A stretch of DNA of 64,000 bases from Datisca glomerata (lineage: Eukaryota; Streptophyta; Magnoliopsida; Cucurbitales; Datiscaceae): contig QANY01008030.1 in NCBI GenBank assembly GCA_003255025.1, positions 576,129 through 640,128 of the forward strand. Reading direction: 5' to 3'. This document shows, one piece after another, positions 56,350-64,000 of this stretch; the first letter of the stretch is position 1; the number at the start of each line of letters is the position of its first letter. Under the pieces are notes generated by a model. It was not told where the DNA came from. It saw nothing but the letters and a program-made list of their open reading frames with translations, and searched no databases. Position numbers and translations under genes: made by a program.

Positions 56350-56800
56350 GTACTTGACACACCAGAGCTCTACATATATCCGTGAAATGTAAGGATTATG
56401 TTGTTGTAAAAGTAATGATTGATAACGACTCGTCTCTAAATATAATGTCAAGATCCACACTAACAAAGCTCTTATAGACGCGACACATATACAGCTGAGC
56501 ATGATGATAGTAAGAGCATTCAATGGTACTGAATAGAAGTAATCGGAGACATAGAGATACAAATCTGAATCAGGCCATGCCTATTCAATATTATTTTTCA
56601 AGTGATGGACATAACTGCAGCATACAGTTTTCCTTGGGCCAACCATGGATTCAACCAGCATACAGTCTTCCATACATCAGAATTTAAAATTTATAATGGA
56701 TCATAAACTCATTTGTATATATGAGGAGGAAGATTTATTGGTATCCAAGCCGGTCACTATGTCATATATTGAAGCGGCAGAAGAAGCATTGGAGTGCTCA
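56300..56800 (+). pseudogene. Gypsy aspartic protease remnant
   Basis: The line runs TDDEIPVDGT, stop (TGA where Gly is usual), HTRALHISVKCKDY, VVVKVMIDNDSSLNIM. The active-site triplet-bearing motif reads IDNDSS, where the family has DNGSS, so Gly is replaced by Asp. Further stops follow. An LGRPWIH-type end is recognisable as frame-shifted WANHGFNQ near 56635. The domain is inactive. Confidence 0.75.
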
Positions 56801-57879
56801 TTTTGATCATTAAGATTACAAACACCACATTTGTTGTTAGTGGGAAACTCGATCCAACACCAAGCCTATCGAAAGCATCTTAGATGGTGGCAAAATTGAT
56901 TATAAAAGGGGGATACAAGCCAGGAAAATGACTCGGGAGTGAGCATCAAGGCTTAAATAAGTTAATCGATTGGGACAAGAATGAGCAAAGGTTTGAGCTT
57001 AGATATAGATCGACCAAGGCTAATAGAGGGAGAGTAGAAGTTCAAAAGAAAAAAAAAAAGAGGACTGCTAAACTCGTAAATAGGGAATTCGATATAGAAA
57101 TGACAATCATACCTCATATTTTTTAATCTTTCAGAAGTGTGGGAATTTCATTCAAAGAACCGGTTACAGTAGAGCAGTACGACCATAAAGATGATATCAC
57201 TCAGCTTTCATTATCCGTAATATTGGAAAAATCATCAAATGCAAGTACAGAACACTTGGTTTCTCGATATGATTCAGATCATGAGCTTAACAATTGGGAT
57301 GTCACTGAGTTACCAGTACTTCTTGGAGATTTTCAAGAGTAATATGTTAATGTCCAATTTTTAATGATTCTACCTAATGTCTTAGGAATTTCGTTGTTAT
57401 GGACCTACATTTTCATCTATTTCATGTCATCTCTTTGAAAGTCTAAAGACTTATTTCGTTTCTTTCTGTTAATGATAAATACAATTCTGGTCCTTTTTTT
57501 CATTCTTCCTCTTTATGTTTATTTTTTTCATTTCTAAAATATTGTTCATACTCAAGCATTGTTTATTTTCTTTTCTCGCGTTCCTTTCATCCAATAATTT
57601 GATTCAGGTTTGAGAATAGTGATTTTGAAAACAAGAGCATAAGCAATAAATTCGATAATCTCATTCTTAACGTAGTGTCAGATGAAAGTGACGAAGATAA
57701 TTTCGAACCATCTCCGAAAATATTAAGAATGGTAAAAGAGGATGATAAAATAACTCAACCATATCAAGAGTTAACGGATGTGATAAATATGGACGTCTTT
57801 TCACGGTCTTATTGAGAGATACCAGGTCTAAACACTGATATTGTGGTCCATCATTTTCCGCTTACACCCAAAAATAAAC
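56801..57879 (+). pseudogene. Gypsy protease-RT linker, degenerate
   Basis: It carries short open pieces (for example 57139-57342, GISFKEPVTVEQYD and FLGDFQE-like end) and an acidic segment at 57600-57790, typical of the spacer before RT in Tat elements. An AT-rich non-coding interruption lies at 57345-57600 and may be an intron-like or inserted piece. No separate gene. Confidence 0.45.
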
Positions 57880-58622
57880 TAGTGTGACAAAAGTTACGAA
57901 AAATGAAACCAGACATGCTGGTATAGACAAAAAAAGAAATTAAAAATAAAGTAGATGCGGGTTTTCTAGAAGTAGGAAAATACCCTGAATGGGTTGCTAA
58001 CATAGTCCCAGTGCCGAAGAAAAATGGGAAGTAAGGATGTGCGCTGATTATAGAGACTTAAATGAGGCAAGCCCCAAGGATAATTTTTCATTACCCCATA
58101 TCGATGTCTTAGTAAATAACATTGCAGGACATTCAACATTCTCTTTCATGGATGGTTTTTTGGGGTATAACTAAATCAAAATGGATCCTAAAATACCGTG
58201 AAAATACCACTTTTATAACTTTATGGGGTACATTTTGTTATAAGGTTATGCCATTTGGTCTAAAAAATGCAAGGTCGACTTATCAACGGGCAATGGTATC
58301 AATGTTTCATCATAAAATGCATAAAGAAATCGAAGTGTACGTTGATGATATTATCACCAAATCTCGTCAAGGGGAAGATGACATTGTCATTCTGCGGAAA
58401 CTATTTGAACATTTGAGAAACTTTCAGTTAAAGTTTAACCCCACAAAGTGTACATTCGCAGCATTTTCAGAGAAACTACTTGATTTTATCGTGAGAAATG
58501 AAGGAATAAAAGTTGATTCTGATAAGGTTCGAGTCATCATTGATATGCCACCACCTCAAACTCAAAAGAAAGTTAGAGGTTTCTTGGAGAGATTAAATTA
58601 CATAGCCCAGCTCATCTTATAG
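57880..58622 (+). pseudogene. Gypsy reverse transcriptase remnant
   Basis: The RT blocks appear in order: GFLEVGKYPEWVANIVPVPKK, then ADYRDLNEASPKDNFSLPHID, FSFMDGFLGYN, TTFITLWGTFCYKVMPFGLKN, the catalytic EVYVDDIITKS (YVDD at 58338-58349), and RNEGIKVDSDKV near the end. A TAA replaces the usual Gln codon after GYN near 58174, and single-base shifts occur near 58030 and 58190. Confidence 0.92.
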
Positions 58623-59210
58623 CTAACTGCAACTTGTGAATCTATCTTTAAACTTCTCCTCAAAAGCAATACAAAAGAATGGAATGATGATTGCCAAGAT
58701 GCTTTTGAGAAGATCGAGCAATACTTGCAAAATCCACTGATACGTGTTCCTCCAACTCCAGGGCATCCACTCATTTTGTATCTTACAGTAATAGAAAAAT
58801 TCACGGGTTGCGTACTTGGTCAGCACGACGCCTCTGGAAGAAAAAAACAAGCAATATGCTATTTAAGCAAAATGTTCACAAACTATGAGGTTAATTATTC
58901 AATTTTGGAGAAAACGTGTTGTGCATTAGCCTGGATTGCTCATCGGCTTAGACAGTACATGTTATAATACACCATTTGGTTAATTTCAAAGATGAACCCA
59001 AGTATATCTTTGGAAAGCTATCACTTTTTGGACGAATTGCTAAATGGAACATGTTACTCACGGAATATGATATTATCTATGTCACTAGAAAGTCAATAAA
59101 TTAAAGTGTACTTGCTGATTATCTGGCAGATCAACCAATTCAAGATTATAAGTCTATGAAGATTGATTTTCCAGATGAGACTGTATCAGTCATATTAAAA
59201 AATGAAGGAG
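58623..59210 (+). pseudogene. Gypsy first RNase H domain remnant
   Basis: It contains PLILYLTVIEKFTGCVLGQHD, ICYLSKMFTNYEVNYS and CCALAWIAHRLRQYML, the common blocks of the RNase H fused to gypsy RT. A stop lies at 58623 between RT and this domain, and several follow after 58967. Confidence 0.85.
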
Positions 59211-59211
59211 A

Positions 59212-59657
59212 TCTATGGATCCAGAATTGTGGACAATATTATTTGATGGCATATCTAATGATGTAGGACATGGAATTGAGGCCATCCCATATCTCGTGAG
59301 AGAAAGTTTTTCCCATTCATGACGAAACTATGCTTTGACTATACAAACAATGTGGCAGAATATTAGGCATGTTCCATGAGAGTTCAAGCAGCTTGTGATA
59401 TGAAGATAAGGAAGCTTCAAGTGTATTTAGATTTATTATTGGTAATACGACGACTAAACGGGGAATGGAAAGCTGGAGACTCTAAGCTTGTACCTTATAA
59501 AAAACATGTAACTATGTTAAGTCAAACTTTTGGAGTAATCTCATTTGACCATATACCCAAAGAGAATAATAAAATCGCAGATACACTGATAACTCTAGCG
59601 TTCATGTTTATCGTAGACTTTAAGGAAGAAGTTCAATCCATAAAAATTGAGAAGTGA
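59212..59657 (+). pseudogene. Second RNase H domain (Tat-specific) remnant
   Basis: It starts LWTILFDGISNDVGHGIEA, resembling the WxLxFDGAxNxxGxGIGA start of the extra archaeal-type RNase H that marks the Tat lineage. The second half is open from 59376: RVQAACDMKIRKLQVYLD, SKLVPYKKHVTMLSQTF, DHIPKENNKIADTLITLA. The usual YGDS Asp is kept only as YLDL. A frameshift and stops lie around 59320-59365. The presence of two RNase H domains supports assignment to Tat. Confidence 0.8.
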
Positions 59658-60950
59658 GTTTTTTCTCCTCACTGTATAAGCATCAAAGAAGAGCCAGACA
59701 CAAGACCATGGTATTATGACATCAAGCAGTATATAAAGAATGGGGAATATCCATCCAAAACTTTCAAGAATGATAAGCGCACTATTAGAAGATTGTCCAT
59801 GGTGAAATACTCTACAAAAGAAACCATGATATGGTGCTTTTAAGATGTGTTCATGCAATGGAAATGAATCAAATCATAGAGGAAGTTCACAAAGGAATTT
59901 GTTGGGTTCATGCTAACGGACATATGATGACCAAACGAATCTTGAGAGCATGATACTATTGGTTGACTCTAGAATCTGACTGCATCAAGTAGGACAAAAA
60001 ATGTCATAAATGTCAAATTTATGTGGATAAAATTCACGTACCCGCATCCCTTTTACATGTCATGGCCGCGCCTAGGCCGTTCTCTATGTGGGGCATGGAC
60101 GTCAGTGGTCCCATCACAGCAAAAGCCTCCAACGAGCATCGTTTCATTTTAGTCTCTATAGATTAGTTTACCAAATGGGTAGAGGCGAGTTCTTATTCGA
60201 GTGTAACCCGAAGTGCGGTTGTTAAGTTCATTAAAATAAAATAATTTCCCAATATGGTCTACCTAAAAGGATCATCACAAATAATGGGACAAATTTAAAC
60301 AGCAAGATGATGAAAGAATTATGTGAGCATTTCAAAATTAAGCATCATAATTCATCCTCCTTATCGTCCGAAGATGAATGGAGTAGTGGAAGCAGCCAAT
60401 AAGAACATAAAAAGATCATAGAGAAGGTGACAGAGGTTAATAAGGATTGGCATGATATGCTCCATTTCGCTCTACATGGATACCACACATCAATCCAAAC
60501 ATCAATGGGGTAACATCGTTCTCTTTGGTATATGGCATGGAAGCGCTCCTTCCAATCGAGGTGGAAATTCCATCCCTCAGAGTCTTAATGGAGGTGAAAT
60601 TAGAAGAAGCAGAGTGAGTACAAACATGATATGAGTAATTGAATTTCATCGACGAAAAATGATTGATTGCATTATGTAGAGGACAATTATATCAAAGAAA
60701 AATGATGCACTCATATGACAAAAAGTTACGCCCCTGATGTTTCTGAAAAGGAGATTTGGTGTTGAAAAAGATATTCTCATATCAAAAGGATCACCGTGAG
60801 AAGTGGACCCCAAATTACAAAGAACCTTTCGTAGTCAATAAGGCTTGTCTCTGGAGGAGCTCTCATACTAACAAACATGGATGAAGATGATTTTCTACAT
60901 ATAATTAATTCTGATGCAGTCAAGAAGTACTTCATTTGACCGCTCTAATT
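59658..60950 (+). pseudogene. Gypsy integrase remnant
   Basis: The zinc-binding region is visible (HKGICWVHANGH near 59890, CHKC near 60004), as is the catalytic core with WGMDVSGPIT near 60091 and NGVVEAANKNIK near 60378. The motif for the second catalytic Asp reads TNNGTN (TDNGTN in the family), so Asp has become Asn. Stops and frameshifts are frequent. The C-terminal GDLVLKK-type block is recognisable near 60750. Confidence 0.85.
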
Positions 60951-61828
60951 TTTGGAAAGGCAAAGTTGGGCAAAAAAAAGTTTACAAAAAACTGTCTCGA
61001 ATACTGGAGAAATTCTTATTCCATAACTTTTTCAAATTCTTGTTTGTAAACATCGTTCATCATCAATAAAGATCCTCTTTTTAGTTGACAAATCTTTATA
61101 CTTCGTCTTGCCGTTATTTGCATTATTCCTTATTCTGCTTAATTCCAAGGCAAATAAAAATATCATTAATTACTCTTGAAATAACTCTGAAGTATAAACT
61201 TCGTTAGGTGAAAGGTAATTGATTAAAAAAGAGGAGAAAATCAAAGAAAAGAAACTGAGAAGGGCAGTCTAATGCGGGATGAAATATGAAAAGTCATCAC
61301 AAAGAAATTCAGTATGCGCATGATGAAAGCTAAAACACGATTGGAAGAAAAGAAGCAAAATATGGGAAAAAAAATTATTCTTTTGTTTTCTTCATTAACG
61401 CAGAGCTGAATACTAGGGAATAAACCAATGAATAATGATGCATCATTTCTTGAAAGTATGTTGTAGACTTAATTATGAGTCCATGATGATAGGCCAAGTG
61501 ATTATTCTGAAGGAGGCATATATGACTACATTAGTCAACTTAAAAAAAGTCATCAAATAATTTTCTTACAAATGTTCATAACCACAACCACGCATAGCAT
61601 GCATGCATTCAAAATCACTACTTTGCATTTATATTTAAGAATTGCAATGCATATACATGCATCACATTACTCTATTTTGATACAATTCAAGTGCATGAAT
61701 CATCTCAAGATATTTTCTTTTTCGAAATTCACACATGACTTCTCAACATTTAGAACTTGCACCAGTCTAGCTCTGGCTACCATATGAAGCTTGTATAAAT
61801 CAGATCAAACATCATTTCATTTTCTTCG
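60951..61828 (+). other. Post-pol untranslated region of the gypsy element
   Basis: No coding signal. AT-rich spacer between integrase and the tandem array. Confidence 0.5.
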
Positions 61829-62960
61829 GTTAAATTTAACGCAAAATGAGTGGAGGTCGAAGCATGTGTCTATCCATAACTGTTTTATTTCAAATATCTT
61901 GGTTAAATCGAACACGACTGAGTCGAGGTCGAAGCCTGTGTCCATCCAGTTCTGTTTTCTTTAAAATATCTTGGTTAAATCGAACCTAAATTGAGTCGAG
62001 GTCGAAACATGTATCTATCCAGGTCCGTTTCTTTATCTTTGGTTAAATTGAACCCGAATTGAGTTGAGTTCGAAGCATGTGTCTATCCAGGTCTGTTTCT
62101 TTATCTCGGTTAAATCAAACTCAAATTGAGTCAAGGTCGAATCATGTGACTGTCTAGGTCCATTTCTTTTCGAGTATCTCTAGTTAAATCGAACCTGGAT
62201 TGAGTTGAGGTCGAAGCATGTGGCTATACATGTATGTTTCTTTATCTCAGTTAAATCAAACCCGAATTGAGCCAAGGTCAAAGTCTGTGTCTATCCAGGT
62301 CTATTTCTTTATCTTCGGTTAAATCGAACCCAAATTGAGACGCGGTCGTAGCCTGTGTCAATCCAGGTCCATTTCTTTATCTTGGTTAAATCGAACCCGA
62401 ATGAGTTGAGGTCGAAACCTATGTTTATCCACATCCGTTTATTTTCAAGTATCTCTGGTTAAATCGAACCCGAATTGAGTCAAGGTTGAAGCATGTGTCT
62501 ATCCAGGTCTGTTTCTTTATCTCAGTTAAATCGAATCCATTTTGAGTAAAGGTCAAAGCCTGTGTCTATCCAAGTATGTTTCTTTTCAAATGTCTCTGGT
62601 AAAATGGAACCTGCATTGAGTTGAGCTCGAAGCCTGCATCTATCCAGGTCCAGTTTTCCTTTCAAATATCTTGGTTAAATGGAACCCGAATTGAGTCGAC
62701 GTTAAAGCTTGTGCCAATCCAGGTCTGTTTCATTTCAATTATCTCAGGTTAAATTGAACCCGAATTGAGTCGAGATTAAAATTTGTGTCTATCGAGGTCC
62801 ATTTTTTTCAAATATCTCAGTCAAATTGAACCCGAATTGAGTCGAGGTCGAAGTCTGTACTTATCCAGGTCTATTTCTTTTCAAATATTTTTGGTTAAAT
62901 CGAACCTTAGTCGAGTCAAGGTCGAAGTCTGTGTCTATCCATATCCATTTCACATTTCTG
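61829..62960 (+). repeat. About 70-bp tandem array, roughly 16 copies
   Basis: Units recur every 66-75 bp with the phrases ggttaaatcgaacccgaatt, gagtcgaggtcgaagc and gtgtctatccaggtc. Copies are diverged but in phase throughout. The array lies between pol and the 3' polypurine tract, where Tat-lineage elements are known to carry variable tandem subrepeats. Confidence 0.92.
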
Positions 62961-63081
62961 CTATTTCATAGAGCATGAATCAGTCGAGATTTCTATTTCC
63001 CTTATTCACGTAATCATTTTTCATACCAATCAAAATATTTATCTACACATCTGTACACCTTCTAAGTTTAGAAGCATGAAC

Positions 63082-63093
63082 AAAAAGGGGCAG
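63082..63093 (+). promoter_or_regulatory. Polypurine tract of the gypsy element
   Basis: aaaaaggggcag directly precedes the LTR start (tatagatacc). This AAAAAGGGGCAG motif is characteristic of Tat-type elements. Confidence 0.8.
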
Positions 63094-64000
63094 CTATAGA
63101 TACCGTATTTTATTCGATCCAATACGTTAAAAATACATAATATATATTTTGGCTCATATACTAGTCCAAGACTATGTATATGATTTGTAAAATAGCTCAC
63201 GACTAAAAATGAGAAAAATAGTCAAATGACTAGAAAAATTAAAAAAAATGAGCAAAATGACTAAAAGTAAAAAATGAAGCCCTAAAATTGTCTATAAATA
63301 AAGGGAAGACCTTCACTTGAAGAAGGTCATTTTTTGAAGAGAGAAAGAAAGGGATATATTTCTAGAGAGAGTGTGTGCGTGGGAAATATGAGAGATTTTT
63401 CAAGATATAGAGAAATAGAGTTTACATTTTTATTCGTCGATTCATCTTCTCTCACTCTATTTCCTAAAGTAGTTTAAATTTCATGCAGTGTACTCTTTAT
63501 TTCATTTTTCATATATAAGTATTTGTACCTCATTCTTCATCTTTTACTCTTTACATTGAGTTTTATTTTTGTGCAATGATGATTTTCTTACAAATTTAAT
63601 AATATTGAGATATATTTATTATCAACTCAATCAATGATGATGATGATAAAACCTTTGAGTGGTGTAAATTAATTCAATGTGAATCAACTCTTTAATAGGT
63701 TGAAAGTGTACATTTATTATAAAAATCTCATATGATAATTTCTTATACATAAAAATGTATAAAATAGAGAGTTAAACATCTATATAAAGATTACGTAAAT
63801 ATTTAAGTTTTAAATTTTTTTAGTGTTCTCACAAGCCTTTTTATTTTCTTTAGATCTTGTTGCTATTTCAGTGACATTTGTTTGAACTAGTTACTATTTA
63901 TGATCATTCTTTTACTATTTGATTAATAATGAAGAAAGAAAATAAATAATGCTAATTAATAAACTATGTAGTCAATATTAAAATGATATAATTATACCGA
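63094..64000 (+). mobile_element. 3' LTR of the gypsy element, running off the window
   Basis: It begins just after the polypurine tract with a start close to the ggatacggaaattt start at 43225, but longer similarity to that region is not evident. A TATA box (tctataaataaaggg, 63291-63305) is followed by a short hairpin (gaccttc...gaaggtc, 63308-63329), as expected around the transcription start. GA-rich leader sequence follows. The end is outside the window. Confidence 0.7.

Noticed and set aside
61829..62960. CRISPR-like look of regularly spaced repeats
   Set aside because: Units are directly adjacent diverged repeats without unique spacers, in a plant retroelement 3' region.

Overview
The window is nuclear DNA of a flowering plant, most likely a eudicot. 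It is AT-rich, its one ordinary gene has spliceosomal introns and a plant-type product, and nearly everything else belongs to plant transposon families: CACTA, hAT, PIF/Harbinger MITEs, Helitron-like, Ty1-copia and Ty3-gypsy of the Tat type. The species cannot be named from the sequence.

Layout. 1-5644: AT-rich intergenic DNA with a possible unrecognised exon at the very edge, a 79-bp tandem duplication, a GA microsatellite and a Helitron-like fragment. 5645-7531: left end of a truncated CACTA element. 7532-19379: a short gypsy-like LTR element arranged LTR-internal-LTR-internal-LTR. Its middle LTR is split by a complete 8.6-kb CACTA element (9006-17643, 3-bp target duplication GGA). The CACTA element holds long pyrimidine-rich tandem arrays and a two-exon fragment of the cytosolic phenylalanyl-tRNA synthetase alpha-subunit gene. 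19380-26595: AT-rich DNA with Helitron-like fragments and one good Helitron-type 3' end.

26596-29059 (minus strand): the only apparently intact host gene, a protein phosphatase 1 inhibitor-2 homologue (173 aa, four coding exons, the first with only 5 coding bases). It has a small TTA-flanked MITE in its last intron. 30000-34777: upstream flank, LTR-like remnants, hAT-like non-autonomous elements and a 677-bp recent tandem duplication.

34778-43219 (minus strand): two tandem copies of a non-autonomous Tat-type gypsy element. Each has a broken gag, an antisense ORF with 24-bp repeats, an 83-bp tandem array and LTR-borne 93-bp arrays, but no pol. A 510-bp hAT MITE sits in one array with a perfect 8-bp target duplication. 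43225-64000 (plus strand): one or two further Tat-type gypsy elements. They carry an ORF1 with a DUF7745-like domain, then gag, protease, reverse transcriptase, two RNase H domains and integrase, all broken, then about 16 copies of a roughly 70-bp repeat, a polypurine tract and a 3' LTR. A broken Ty1-copia element on the minus strand with inverted LTR copies, and a 236-base gap of unknown sequence, is nested at 46064-54985.

The genes do not form a pathway. One housekeeping gene sits in a nest of dead, mutually inserted transposons. The most informative points are the gene capture inside the CACTA element, the compact LTR family whose 104-aa reading frame ends exactly at the LTR, and the Tat derivative that keeps gag and an antisense ORF but lacks pol.
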